Shown: one piece after another, positions 11,271 through 24,388 of the stretch
How positions within the stretch are numbered: the first letter of the stretch is position 1
Layout of the letters: every line of letters starts with the position of its first letter
Assembly: GCA_002633005.1 (NCBI GenBank)
Contig: NMRA01000259.1
Coordinates: forward strand, 98,715 to 162,714
Length of the DNA: 64,000 nucleotides
Direction of reading: 5' to 3'
DNA from: Phoronis australis
Lineage: Eukaryota > Phoronida > Phoronidae
The notes under the pieces: generated by a model
The model's input: only the letters and a program-made list of their open reading frames with translations
Told to the model about the DNA's origin: nothing
The model's database searches: none
Position numbers and translations under genes: made by a program

Positions 11271-14200
11271 GTATAGTATGTGTTTTCTGCATTACTTGAC
11301 TTATCATGTTTATTTTTATTTGTTTTCTAATTGACCAGTTACCATGTTTACTAAGTGTCGTGTATATTGAGTTGTTACCATAATTATTGTGTCAATGTTA
11401 TCATGTATATTATTTGTCATATGTCGTACATATTTTGTGATTTGGTTCCTTGTATCGTCTTTCGTGTACGTTAATTGCATTGTTGTGAAGTTTATTAACT
11501 GATGTATATTAATTAATTGATGTATGTTGTGGATGGTGTATACTTGTTGAATTGCTATTGTGTAACATGTTCATTAATTGATCTCTTCCCTCCTAAAGAT
11601 TAAGAAGACGACAGACGGCGGCCGCCAGGACATCAAACAGGTCAAGTATTCAATTATTTAAATTGTCAGTATCATCATGTATAATACTTGTCATGTATAT
11701 TATTGTTCATTGTATGTTTCATGTATATTAATTGACCTGCTTCCATTTTTATTGTGTCGTGTGTATTAATTGTCAAGTTATTATGTTTGTGTCGTGCATA
11801 TTATTTGATTTCTTACCATGTATTGTGTGACGTGTTAATTAATTTCAAGGACATCACAAAGGGTCAAGTATTCAATTATTTAAATTGTCAGTGTTATATG
11901 TGTATAATATTTGTCGTGTATTTTAATTGACTTTTTATCATGTTCATTGTGTATTTTATGTATATTAATTGACCTGCTTCCATGTTTATTATGTGTCGTG
12001 TGTATTAATTGTCAAGTTACTGTGTTTGTGTGTCGTGCATATTATTTGATTTCTTACCATGTATTGTGTGACGTGTACATTAATTGCAATTTTATCAATG
12101 GTATTATGTGGTGTATATTACTTGATTTTGTATCGTGTATGTTGTGGGTGTTATTTCTTGACTTGCTACTGTGTAATCTGTATATTAATTAACCTATTCC
12201 TCCTAAAGATTGAGAAGACGACAGACGGCGGCCGCCAGGACATCACACAGGTCAAGTATTCAATTATCTAAATTGTCAGTGTTATAAGGTATATTATTTG
12301 TCGTGTATATTAAGTGACCTTTTATCATGTTCATTGTGTGTTTTGTGGATATTAATTGACCTGCTTCCATGTTTATTATGTGTCGTGTGTAGTAATTGCC
12401 AAGTTATTATGTTCGTGTGTCTTGCATATTATTTGATTTCTTACCATGTATTGTGTGACGTGTACATTAATTGCAATTTTATCAATGTTATTAAGTGGTG
12501 TATATTACTTGACTTTGTATCATGTATGTGGTGGGTGTTGTATAATTCTTGATTTGCTACTGTGTAATCTGTACATTAATTGACCTATTCCTCCTAAAGA
12601 TTGAGAAGACGACAGACGGCGGCCGCCAGGACATCACACAGGTCAAGTATTCAATTATCTAAATTCTCAGTATTTCAATGTATATTACATGCTGTGTATA
12701 TTAGTTGGCTTTATATCATGTTCATTGTGTGTTTTGTGTGTATTAATTGACCTGCTTCCATATTTATTTCATCGTGTGTATTAATTGTCAAGTTATTATG
12801 TTTGTTTGTCGTGCATATTGTTCGATTTCTTACCATGTATTGTTTGCCGTGAACATTAATTGCAATTTTATCAAGGGTATTATGTGGTGTATATTATTTG
12901 ACTTTGTATCATGTATGTTGTGAGTATTGTATATTTGTCGAATTGCTACTGTGTAATCTGTACAATAATTGACCTATTCCTCCTTAAGATTAAGAAGAAG
13001 ACAGACGGCGGCCGCCAGGACACAGCTCAAGTAAATTGTCAGTTGTATTATGTATATTATTTGTCGTGTACTTTAATTGGCTTTTTATCATGTTCACTTT
13101 GTGTTATGTGTACTAAATGACCTGTTATCATATTTGCTGTTTGTCGTTTACATAAATGGACCTTTTATTATGTTTATTGTGTGCCGTTTATACTAATGGA
13201 CCTCTTGTCTTGTTTATTGTGTGTCTTGTATATGATTTTGTTTTGTTATCATGTATTGTGTGTAGTGTACATTGATTGAATTGTTATCGTGTGTATACAT
13301 TGATGTATATTAATTGACTTCTGATCATGTATGTTGTGGTTGGTGTATGTTTGTTGAATTGCTACTGTGTATCATGTACATTGATTGATCTACTTAAATT
13401 CTCAGTGTTATCATATATATTACAAGTCGTGTTTATAAATTGACATTTATCATGTTCGTTGTGTGTTTTGTGTATATTAGTTGACCTGTTTCATGTTTAT
13501 TGTGTGTCGTGTGAATTAATTGTCTCAAGTTATTATGTTTGTGTGTCGTGCGTATTTTTGATTTCTTAAGATTTTTGTGTGACGTGTTCATTAGTTGCAA
13601 TTTAACAAGGGTATTATTTGGTGTATATAACTAGAATTTGTATCATGCGTGTTGTGGGTGTTATAGTGTTGTTGAATTGCTACAATGTAATTTGTACATT
13701 AATTGACCTATTCACCCTAAAGACGGACGACCGACGGCGGCCGCCAGGACATCACACAGGTCAATATTCAATTACTTAAACTTTTTGTGTTATCATGTAC
13801 GTAATTTGTCGTGTATATTAATTGACATTTTATCATATTCATTGTGTTTGAGGTGTATATTAATTGACCTGCTTTCATGTTTATTGTGTGTCATGTGTAT
13901 TAATTTCCAAATTATTATGTTTGTGTGTCGTGCATATTATTTGATTTCTTACCATGTATTGTTTATCGTATACATTAATTGCATTTTATCAATGGTACTA
14001 TGTAGTGTATATTACTTGACCTTGTATCATGTATGTTTTGGGTGTTATATATTTGTTGACTTGCTTCTATTTTTCATGAACATTATCTGATCTGTTCCTC
14101 CTTAAGATTAAGAAGACGACAGTCGGCGGCCGCCACCACATCAAACAGGTCAAGTATTCAATTGCTTAAATCGTGAGTTTTATCATTTATATTATTTGTC

Positions 14201-14290
14201 GTGTATACAATTTGACTTTTTTCAGGTTTATTTTGTGCCTTGTATATTAATTGTCTTATTATAATGTATACCGTGTGGCGTGTATTATTG
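11270..14290 (+). repeat. Higher-order satellite, left array
   Basis: Units of about 390 bp (12209 to 12600 is 391; 12600 to 12989 is 389; 13722 to 14107 about 385). Each unit is built from diverged sub-repeats of about 40-45 bp of the type 'gtgtcgtgtatattaattga' followed by 'ttatcatgtt(c/t)att', plus one GC-rich 42-bp box. Boxes at 11599-11640, 12209-12250, 12600-12641, 12989-13026 (partly deleted), 13722-13759 (partly altered) and 14107-14148. One unit between 13026 and 13722 lacks the box. All the long open frames here (11911, 12298, 13785 and similar) are translations of the satellite and not genes. Confidence 0.92.
11599..11640 (+). repeat. Conserved 42-bp satellite box (first full copy)
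   Basis: A GC-rich island with a GCGGCCGC core in AT-rich DNA. It is preceded by a short pyrimidine run and 'taaag' and followed by 'gtcaagtattcaatta'. It is 42 bp long and open, reading IKKTTDGGRQDIKQ. Thirteen copies are visible in the two arms; replacements between copies are few. It looks like a microexon-sized module, but no protein context was found. Confidence 0.85.
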
Positions 14291-14299
14291 TATACCAAT

Positions 14300-16394
14300 T
14301 GAAGTTCACGAGGACAACAGACTGAGGCTACACCGACATGAAATAGGCCAAGATATAAGGTAAACATTTTCCCGCAACGTGAAAGTTAAAATATCAAGAA
14401 ATGCAGAGAATGTAATTTGTTATGGGTTTTTTATTTCTTGCACCGAACGGCGTGATTTGTGTTTTGTCGACTTCGTAATTCTCGCTGCAGGTTTGAGGCC
14501 ACCATAATACCCACGAACAGACAAGATTTCGGGGAGAGTATAACTTTTGTCTTGCGCACGTGTTTTGTCACCTCAGAAACACGTTGCTTTTGTTACCATA
14601 ATCACGTACTACAGCGTTTATTGAAGTTTTATGCTTTTATGATAGATTAAGATATTTTACTTACCATGGTACGTATTCTCAGCCTGTATTTTCTATTGTA
14701 ATAAAAACGAATGAGAATTCTGGTTTTGGCATGTTCAGCTTCCATTTCACTACACTGAAAAAACACATTATATTGCGTCAGGTTTGATGGCATTTATTCT
14801 CCCGAAAGCCTTCAAAAATGTAACTCTTGTCTTTGGAAACATTACGTAAATACGTTCGCAGACAAAATTGTCTTTACATTTCTACAAACCTACTATGTGA
14901 GTTTTTTATAGTGACCTTTTCGCTGTACGTGGTTGTAATAAACGGAGGTGGGTGATTGTTAAGTTACTTAAGGTTGCTGAACTCTTGTTTCTTTTGAAAA
15001 TAAAAAACTACCCAACAAGGGTATAATTCCTTTCTCTAACAATAATTAAGGAAAAACACATTAAGTTTTTCCAACACCACACAGTAAACAACAAGGACGC
15101 AGCAACTTTAAATCCAAACTTTGATACTCTTGTTTGAGCACATTGGCTCTCTACCAAAACAGCTGTTGAAATGCAAACTAACTATTGAACAATCACCCGG
15201 GGTCATGATGCAAGGCAGCAGGCATGTCTTTGACATGAGGTCTGGGTTCAAGTCCCAGTGACCCCTACATTCCCATAGAAAGTTTGCTTTCAACATCCCA
15301 GAGTCTGTTTTGAATACTAAGCAGAAGATACAAGTCAATCACATGACACTGCGTAATTCTATCTTTTTCGTATGTTTGTCAAACTGAGTCTCTGAATAGG
15401 ACAATTCCTTGCTTGGTGCTCATAATTTCTCACGTAGGCGCGTTGGTAAAACTTAACATATGCTTTTTATCTCTTTCAGCAATCATTGGTTTAGCCAATG
15501 AACAATACTTGGGACTGCGAATGGTCATCCTTCCTCTGTGCTTCAAGGTGACTTCCCGTGATACGGCCGAAACGAACCTCTGTGCCGAAAAACGAGCAAA
15601 GACCTACAATAATTCTCACTTTTGTTGACAGGGAATGTCTTAATTTGCTTTTGAAATTTTACTAAGCAACTATAATAATTTTGAAAATAACTTGTTTTCT
15701 TGGGTCAAGACATCAAAAATAACCTTATTTTTCCCATGGTCATGTTCACTAATATTTTCGTATTAAACTTGTATTGGTTCGTTTGGTAAACTTATCCAAG
15801 TTCTGCTATGTGCTTTTGTCACCATAAAGGTTTTTTGGTTCATTTCGTATCATAATGTGCCGTACCATTAACAATTAGCTCCCATTTTCAGAGAACTTAT
15901 GTTGGAATTTTTCGACGAACATTTTGACGTAGCTGTCATTCAATATGCAGTTTTTTAACCGTGGTAGAGATCGTTTTCATGTCATATCACATTTTCTCTT
16001 TTTATGCTCATCTCTATTTTCATTTATTCCATATTTTGAAATTCATGACGACTTTATGTACGTAATAAGATTTATCGCGCATGACTCTATTTACGCCCAT
16101 GCACCTATTTCTGAAAAAAAAATTAAGAAAAGACTTTGTTCAAGTGTTCACATACGCAGGTATGCTGCTAAGTGTCTCAAATAACTCACATATGAGGTTA
16201 TTCCCTGTAAACGTATATGACAACGTCGTTCTTAAGATTATCAATAATTTCCATTTATTTTCTCATTTTCTACCTATTTGACGTTTTCTTTTTCATTTTA
16301 CTTGTAAAGAAATTGGTTTATGGGTGATACCGTGTTTACATCATCACCTGTGCAACTACTACATTACCCACAGTGTTACGGTGAACACGTTGTT
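14300..16394. other. Left-arm inner segment
   Basis: Shared with 18950-21070 on the opposite strand. Contains the tRNA-like sequence at 15199-15265 and several short open frames (14459-14650, 15413-15628) that are kept in the other arm only because the DNA is nearly identical. No domain recognised. A diverged satellite box lies at 14297-14340. Confidence 0.7.
15199..15265 (+). tRNA. tRNA-like sequence (probable pseudo-tRNA), left arm
   Basis: 67 nt. Acceptor ends GGGGTCA and TGACCCC pair over 7 bp. The T arm CTGGG-TTCAAGT-CCCAG is perfect (5 bp, 7-nt loop). The 5' half contains ATGC...GCA as a short D stem. The anticodon arm is weak: CATG-TCTTTGA-CATG gives 7 loop nucleotides but no T33 in that register, while a TTG (Gln) register pairs poorly. 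It is shorter than a normal tRNA. More likely a tRNA-derived pseudogene or SINE head than a working tRNA. Confidence 0.5.
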
Positions 16395-16830
16395 GCATCC
16401 AAAAATCACACTACACATCAAGCAATGTGACATCTTATTTAGGGATGCGTTCTGTAGATGCAAGAATCTTACGAAAACGCAAGAACACCCTAGAATTCAC
16501 GGCTATTGCCATGTATTACCAGCTAAGCACGTGATCACAACTAATCCTTTATTTCGAATGTCTTGGGTCTCTGCTGGGAACAAATACTAGTTCCGTGGTC
16601 TTCAGAACCTTAACGTGTCATTCATCTATTGAACACTCTTCGCCACATCTTGGAACCATCGTACATCCCAAGTGTTGGAAAACCTGTCGCGATGTTTGAT
16701 AAGTTATAATTATGTGTAATTATTGTTAAAATTGTAATTGATTATGTGAATATTAATAATAATGTTGTTGAGTTTGTGATTGTTTTTTATCATTGTTATT
16801 GAGCATAATCGCATATGAAGCACGGGAAAC

Positions 16831-18799
16831 AGTGGCTCTGTGAATTCTGCTTGAAACTTATAAAAATCAAGTCTAAGGTCTTTTAAATCTAAACAAGGCA
16901 GATATATATATATACAGTGTAGTTTTGAGAGAACAGTAATTAGTAGTGCTATCTGCTTTTTCTCTAAAATAAAAGCTTTTTACGTAACATTTGCACGCTA
17001 ATTTTACGAGTTAAAGAGGCCCTCTATAGATGGTTGAGGCAATAATTGAGAACAGGCAAATAAGACGGAAGTGCAGTTGGTGTAATGCTTCATAACCAAA
17101 TTTTCTGAAGAGACTAAATAAGTTATTATGTGGCCAGTTTTTGAAACGATACATTATGGCTGCTACAGACTGCCAACTTTGGCCGAGAAGCGCTTCTGTG
17201 AAAACTTGCAAAATTGTCGTTTTTGCCACGCAAAATCAAAACCTGCAAATTTGAAATTGAATTTTGAAAGTTATGCCATTAAATTATTCATCTATAATCC
17301 TTTAAAACTGTGTCACTGATTAGTTATCAGCTAGCTACACATTCTAGTAAAATGCATTTAAACATATCTATTTTGGCGCCAATTCTGTTTCAAAATGGAG
17401 GGACATGTCACAAAAAGAGAAATAATGGGTGAAAATTTTTAAAAGTCGAAACTTTACTACATCTCACCAAACCAAACACATGCCTTAAGTCTGAACAAAA
17501 TTTGTGATTTTGGGATTAGACTCTTAGGCTACCTGTTGGTTTTTATATGGAGTTTGTATGGACACAACAGAGAATTGCTTGAAGTGAAAATGCTGTTGCA
17601 TTCGCCTGCTTTACGGAAATGTGGATACGCGTTTTTAAACGGCTTGCTTGAGACATTGTTGTTGGCAGCGCCTCCTCAAATACACGGAAATTCTTTTGTG
17701 TATCGGTGACGCACTATTGAAATGCGATCACAGATGATAACTGTTTACATAAACTTTAGTGGTACGTGACGGTTTTCAAAGACCGTTAGAGTGTGTTACT
17801 TTTTCACAATTGTTTCAAAACACACCTGACTTATATCACAATTATTCTATGTTATGTTCACGTTTCCTAATCAGGAATACCCAATCTCAGAATAAGATAT
17901 CGAAGGCTGCTCTTGTTTCTAAATAGCAGTCAAGTAAAAACTGCTGTTGGTCCAATAAATGACTTTTTCCGTTTTGCTTAGGAACTTGCGCTGTATTTTG
18001 CTTCATTTAGGCTTTGGTTCTATCTAACAATTCCAAAATTGTGTTCCAAGGGTTGACTACCATGTCGAGTTTGTCTGTAGATACTTATTTACTGAGTGGT
18101 TTCGTGTCGAGTTGGCAAGCTATTTCGTTGCGTTGGTAAGCGCTCCAAATATTTTTATATTTCATTATTGAGACTCTTTGGTTTTTTAGCCGTATGATCT
18201 GATTTGCCAATCAAAAAATTCAGTCTTTGTATTTATTTGCAAATTGCCACTCCCTTAGTGCTTGTATTCCACTCGTACACTTAAGGTGCAAAAAGGAAAT
18301 TGTACCACAACGTTCATTCCTTTTGAAAGAAGCGAACATCCCAACGAATATTATCGACTTGCAAAATTTTATCTTTTGACGGCATTCACTAAAACGACGA
18401 GGCAACAGAGTCTTAAAATATGTATATAACAATTTCTAAGTATTTTTCTGTTAGATATGAACTGGGGCCACATTTGCAAAAAAAGAAATATGACATGCGA
18501 TTTCCCAAGAATTTAAAAACATTTGTGGAAATTGTCTTTAACATGAATAAGATAAACAGAGGAGACCGTGCAGATAAAGTTGGTTTTGATGCCACAATCA
18601 GTATTAATAACGGTGTCATAGCGGGCATGATTGTGATTTTATACATTCATACGCAGGATACATCATGGAGAGCCATATAAATAGAGCTCTCTTGGCAGTG
18701 CTGCCATTTACATACATACTTTCAACCATAAAATGCTACCCATTACGTACCCAAGAAAATATAAATTATCCCCAAATGTATAATAGTTCTCGTCTCACG
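16831..18799. other. Unique spacer of the giant palindrome
   Basis: About 2 kb with no counterpart elsewhere in the window. Includes a short (TA)n run near 16903. Open frames at 17011-17229 (minus), 17128-17319 and 18420-18680 have no recognisable domains, and no transposase motif is visible. Boundaries are approximate because arm similarity fades gradually. Confidence 0.6.
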
Positions 18800-20103
18800 A
18801 TATTGTTTCTTGTGCTGCCCATGTCAATGGGTTCAATACCAATGATAAAATAACAAACATAATCACAAAATAAACAGCATTATTATTAATATTCATATAA
18901 ACAATTACAATTTTACTGTTGGCTACAACAACTAATTCTTAGTGACACTGTGGGTAACACAGGAGTTGCTCAGGTAATGATATTCTATTATAAACACGGT
19001 ATCACTCATTAACCAATTTCTTAATAACAAGTAAAATAAAGTAGAAAACGTCAAATAGGCAGAAAATGAGAAAATAAATGGAAATCATTGACAAACCTTT
19101 AAGAACGACATGGTCATATACGCTTACAGAGAATAACCTACTTTGAGAGTTATTAGAGACACTTAGCAGTATACCTCGGTATGTGAACACTTGAAAAGTC
19201 TTTTCTTGAAAAACAAATATTCAGAAATAGGTGCATGGGCGTAAATAGGGTCTTGCACGATTATTCTTATTACGTACATAAAGTTGTCATGAATTTCAAA
19301 GTATGGAATCAATAACAATAGAAATGAGCATAAAAAAGAGAAAATGTGAAATGACATGAAAACGTAAGAGATCCCAACCAGGGATAAAAAACTGCACAAC
19401 GAATGACAGCTACGTCAAACTTTTCGTCGAAAAATTCCAACAAAAGTTCTCTGACTATGGGAGCTAATTGTTAATGGTACAGCATATTACCATACGAAAT
19501 GAACCACAGAACCTTAATACTGACAAAAGTACATAGCATACCTATTGAAAATACAATACGCATTGGCTTGGATAAGTTTACCAAACGAACCAACACAAGC
19601 TTAATACGAAAATATTAGTAAACTATACCATGGGAAAAATAAGGTACTTTTTGGTGTCTTGACCCAAGAAAACACAAGTTATTTTCAAAATTATTATAGT
19701 TGCTTAGTACAATTTCAAAAGCAAATTAAGACATTCCATGTCAACAAAAGTGAGAATTATTGTGGGTCTTTGCTCGTTTTTCGGCACAGAGGTTCGTTTC
19801 GGCCGTATCACGGGAAGTCACCTTGAAGCACAGAGGAAGGATGACCATTCGCAGTCCCAAGTATTGTTCATTGGCTAAACCAATCATTGCTGAAAGAGAT
19901 AAAAAGCATATGTTAAGTTTAAGCAACGCGCCTACGTGAGAAATTATGAGCACCAAGCAAGGAATTGTCCTATTCAGAGACTCAGTTTGACAAACATACG
20001 AAAAAGATAGAATTACGCAGTGCCATGTGATTGACTTGTATCTTCTGCTTAGTATTCAAAACAGACTCTGGGATGTTGAAAGCAAACTTTCTATGGGAAT
20101 GTA

Positions 20104-20170
20104 GGGGTCACTGGGACTTGAACCCAGACTTCATGTCAAAGACATGCCTGCTGCCTTGCATCATGACCCC
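20104..20170 (-). tRNA. tRNA-like sequence (probable pseudo-tRNA), right arm
   Basis: Partner of 15199-15265, with one visible difference (A for G before the T arm on the tRNA strand). The same 7-bp acceptor and perfect T arm are kept. Same reservations about the anticodon arm. Confidence 0.5.
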
Positions 20171-21079
20171 GGGTGATTGTTCAATAGTTAGTTTGCATTT
20201 CAACAGCTGTTTTGGTAGAGAGCCAATGTGCTCAAACAAGAGTATCAAAATTTGGATTTAAAGTTGCTGCGTCCTTGTTGTTTACTGTGTGGTGTTGGAA
20301 AAACTTAATATGTTTTTCCTTAATTATTGTTAGAGAAAGGAATTATACCCTTGTTGGGTAGTATTTTTTATTTTCAAAAGAAACAAGAGTTCAGCAACCT
20401 TAAATAACTTAACAATCACCCACCTCCGTTTATTACAACCACGTACAGCGAAAAGGTCACTATAAAAAAACTCACATAGTAGGTTTGTAGAAATGAAAAG
20501 ACAAGTTTGTCTGCGAACGTATTTACGTAATGTTTCCAAAGACAAGAGTTACATTTTTGAAGGCTTTCGGGAGAACAAATGCCGTCAAACCTAACGCAAT
20601 ATAATGTGTTTTTTAGTGTAGTGAAATGGAAGCTGAACATGCCGAAACCAGAATTGTCATTCGTTTTTATTACAACAGAAAATACAGGCTGAGAATACGT
20701 ACCATGGTAAGTAAAATATCTTAATCTATCATAAAAGCATAAAACTTCAATAAACGCTGTAGTACGTGATTATGGTAACAAAAGCAACGTGTTTCTGAGG
20801 TGACAAAACACGTGCGCAAGACAAAAGTTATACTCTCCCCGAAATCTTGTCTGTTCGTGGGTATTATGGTGGCCTCAAACCTGCAGCGAGAATTACAAAG
20901 TCGACAAAACACAAATCACGCCGTTCGGTGCAAGTAATAAAAAAACCCATGACAAATTACATTCTCTGCATTTCTTGCTATTTTAACTTTCACGTTACGG
21001 GAAAATGTTTACCTTATATCTTAGCCTATTTCATGTCGGTGTGGCCTCAGTCTGTTGTCCTCCTTAACTTCAATTAATA

Positions 21080-24027
21080 TACAATAATACACGCCACACG
21101 GTATACATTATAATAAGTCAATTAATAGACAAGGCACAAAATAAACCTGAAAAAAGTCAAATTGTATACACGACAAATAATATAAATGATAAAACTCACG
21201 ATTTAAGCAATTGAATACTTGACCTGTTTGATGTGGAGGCGGCCGCCGACTGTCGTCTTCTTAATCTTAAGGAGGAACAGATCAGATAATGTTCATGAAA
21301 AATAGAAGCAAGTCAACAAATATACAACACCCACAACATACATGATACAAGGTCAAGTAATATACACTACATAATACCATTGATAAAATGCAATTAATGT
21401 ATACGATAAACAATACATGGTAAGAAATCAAATAATATGCACGACACACGAACACGATAAATTGAAAATTAATACACATGACACACAATAAACATGAAAG
21501 CAGGTCAATTGATATACACAACAAACACAATGAACATGATAAAAAGTCAATTAATATACACGACAAATTACGTACATGATAACACAAAAAGTTTTAAGTA
21601 ATTGAATATTGACCTGTGTGATGTCCTGGCGGCCGCCGTCTGTCGTCCGTCGTTAGGGGGAATAGGTCGATTAAAGTACAAATTACACTGTAGCAATTCA
21701 ACAACCCTATAACACCCACAACACGCATGATACAAATTCAAGTAATATACACCAAATAATACACTTGTTAAATTGCAACTAATGAACACGTCACACAATA
21801 ATCTTAAGAAATCAAAAATATGCACGACACACAAACATAATAACTTGACAATTAATACACACGACACACAATAAACATGAAACAGGTCAAATAATATACA
21901 CAAAACACACAACGAACATGATAAAATGTCAATTTATAGACACGACTTGTAATATACATGATAACACAAGTCAATTAATATACATCAATGTATACACACG
22001 ATAACAATTCAATCAATGTACACTACACACAATACATGATAACAAAACAAAATCATATACAAGACACACAATAAACATGACAAGAGGTTCATTAGTATAA
22101 ACGGCACACAGTAAACATGATAAAAGGTCCATTTATGTAAACGACAAACAACAAATATGATGAATGGTCATTAAGTATACATAACACAAAATGAACATGA
22201 TAAAAAGCCAATTAAAGTACACGAAAAATAATATACATATTATCACTGACAATTTAAGAAATTGAATACTTGACCTGTGTGATGTGCTGGCGGCCGCCGT
22301 CTGTCTTCTTCTTAATCTTAAGGAGGAATAGGTCAATTATTGTACAGATTACACAGTAGCAATTCGACAAATATACAATACCCACAACATACATGATACA
22401 AAGTCAAATAATATACACCACATAATACCCTTGATAAAATTGCAATTGATGTTCACGGCAAACAATACATGGTAAGAAATCGAACAATATGCACGACAAA
22501 CAAACATAATAACTTGACAATTAGTACACACGACAAAATAAACATGGAAGCAGGTCAATTAATATACAGAAAACACACAATGAACATGATATAAAGCCAA
22601 TTAATATACACGACATGTAATAAACATTATAATACTGAGAATTAAGATAATTGAATACTTGACCTGTGTGATGTCCTGGCGGCCGCCGTCTGTCGTCTTC
22701 TCAATCTTTAGGAGGAATAGGTCAATTAATGTACAGATTACACAGTAGCAAATCAAGAAATATACAACACCCACAACATACATGATACAAAATCAAGTAA
22801 CATACACCACATAATAACATTGATCAAATTGCAATTAATGTACACGTCACGCAATACATGGTAAGAAATCAAATAATATGCAAGACACACGAACGTAATA
22901 ACTTGACAATTAATACACACGACACAAAATTAACATGGAAGCAGGTCAATTAATATACATAAAACACACAATGAACATGATAAAAGGTCATTTAATATAT
23001 ACGACAAATAATATACCTGATAACACTGGCAATTTAAATAATTCAATACTTGACCTGTGTGATGTCCTGGCGGCCGCCGTCTGTCGTCTTCTCAATCTTT
23101 AGGAGGAATAGGTCAATTAATGTACAGATTACACAGTAGCAAATCAAGAAATAAACAACATCCACAACATACATGATACAAAATCAAGTAATATACACCA
23201 CATAATACCATTGATAAAATTGCAATTAATGTACACGTCACACAATACATGGTAAGAAATCAAATAACATGCACGACAAAAAACACAATAACATGACAAT
23301 TAATACACACGACACATACTAAACATGGAAGCAGGTCAATTGATATAAATAAAACACACAATGAACATGATAAAAAGTCAATTATTATACTCGAAAATAT
23401 TATACATGATAACACTGACAATTTATATAATTGAATACTTGACCTGTGTGATGTCCTGGCGGCCGCCGTCTGTCGTCTTCTCAATCTTTAGGAGGAATAG
23501 GTATATTAATGTACACATTACACAATAGCAAATCAAGAAATATACAACACCCACAACATACATGATACAAAATCAAGAAATATACACCACATAATACCAT
23601 TGATAAAATTGCAATTAATGTACACGTCACACAATACATGGTAAGAAATCAAATAACATGCACGACAAAAAACACAATAACATGACAATTAATACACACG
23701 ACACATACTAAACATGGAAGCAGGTCAATTGATATAAATAAAACACACAATGAACATGATAAAAAGTCAATTATTATACACGACAAATATTATACATGAC
23801 AACATTGACAATTTAAATAATATGCACGACACAAACATAATAACTTGACAATTAATACACGCGACACACAATAAAAATGGAAGCAGGTCAATTAATGTAA
23901 TTAAAACACATGAACAATAATATACATGGTGATACTGACAATTTAAATAATTGAATACTTGACCCGTTTGATGTCCTGGCGGCCGCCGTCTGTTGTCTTC
24001 TTAATCTTTAGGAGGAAGAGATCAATT
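21080..24027 (-). repeat. Higher-order satellite, right array
   Basis: Same satellite as 11270-14290 in opposite orientation. Boxes at 21224-21265, 21614-21652 (altered), 22275-22316, 22664-22705, 23055-23096, 23444-23485 and 23964-24005. Spacings of 389-391 bp are typical; 520 bp separates the last two, where part of a unit is repeated. The array runs into the gap, so its true length is unknown. Confidence 0.92.
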
Positions 24028-24211
24028 NNNNNNNNNNNNNNNNNNNNNNNNNNNNNNNNNNNNNNNNNNNNNNNNNNNNNNNNNNNNNNNNNNNNNNNNN
24101 NNNNNNNNNNNNNNNNNNNNNNNNNNNNNNNNNNNNNNNNNNNNNNNNNNNNNNNNNNNNNNNNNNNNNNNNNNNNNNNNNNNNNNNNNNNNNNNNNNNN
24201 NNNNNNNNNNN
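24028..24211. other. Scaffold gap (184 N)
   Basis: Run of N between the satellite array and arm sequence that duplicates 25415-25590. Predicted proteins crossing it are meaningless. Confidence 0.99.
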
Positions 24212-24382
24212 AATTGACGAACAACTCCATGTGATACCTGAAAGCAACACGTGACCTGTGCCTGGAACACGGAATAGGTGCGTTGGCATTGACGGAAAGG
24301 TTGTGATGAATTTGATGTCAACCAGGGAACGTTCCACGTCAGAGTAAATATTTACAAAGGGACATAAGAAGCGGGGGTGGGG
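24212..24382 (-). repeat. Duplicate of 25415-25590
   Basis: Nearly the same sequence as 25415-25590 ('acgaacaactccatgtgata' onward), in the same orientation. With 25000-25080 (same as 25614-25673 and flank) it makes a second, interrupted copy of one arm segment. Either a local duplication or an allelic copy placed in the scaffold. Confidence 0.8.
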
Positions 24383-24388
24383 CATATG

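Larger units (their letters stand above)
7035..16830 (+). repeat. Giant inverted repeat, left arm
   Basis: Reads as the reverse complement of 18800-29503. Anchors, outside to inside: 'ccccaaaatgagattgatgg' (7049) with 29500; 'ctggtgctggttattg' (7266) with 29290; 8100-8290 with 28000-28190; 8870-9165 with 26700-27015; 9770-10200 with 25640-26110; the satellite 11270-14290 with 21080-24027; 14459-14650 with 20721-20912; 15199-15265 with 20104-20170; 15413-15628 with 19741-19956; 16320-16380 with 18950-19022; 16729-16830 with 18790-18905. Similarity is highest mid-arm (about 97-99% by eye at 14459-15628) and clearly lower near both ends. About 330 bp at 16395-16725 have no counterpart in the right arm. 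Confidence 0.93.

Noticed and set aside
11911-14090. Long Cys/Leu-rich open frames (for example MSCILIDFLSCSLC...) in the left array, and similar ones at 21282-23484
   Set aside because: They are translations of the satellite sub-repeats; the same peptide pattern recurs with every unit and in both arms.
15108-15338. Minus-strand frame with CRGHWDLNPD, and its right-arm partner at 20031-20261
   Set aside because: Runs over the tRNA-like sequence; conservation between arms is explained by the palindrome.
16831-18799. Transposase gene in the palindrome spacer
   Set aside because: No open frame longer than about 90 codons and no recognisable catalytic motif.
11270-24027. CRISPR array
   Set aside because: Repeats are long diverged satellite units, not short identical repeats with unique spacers, and the genome is eukaryotic.
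23943-24385. Open frames crossing the N run
   Set aside because: The gap makes the reading frame meaningless; the same applies to the frames at 62326-62786.
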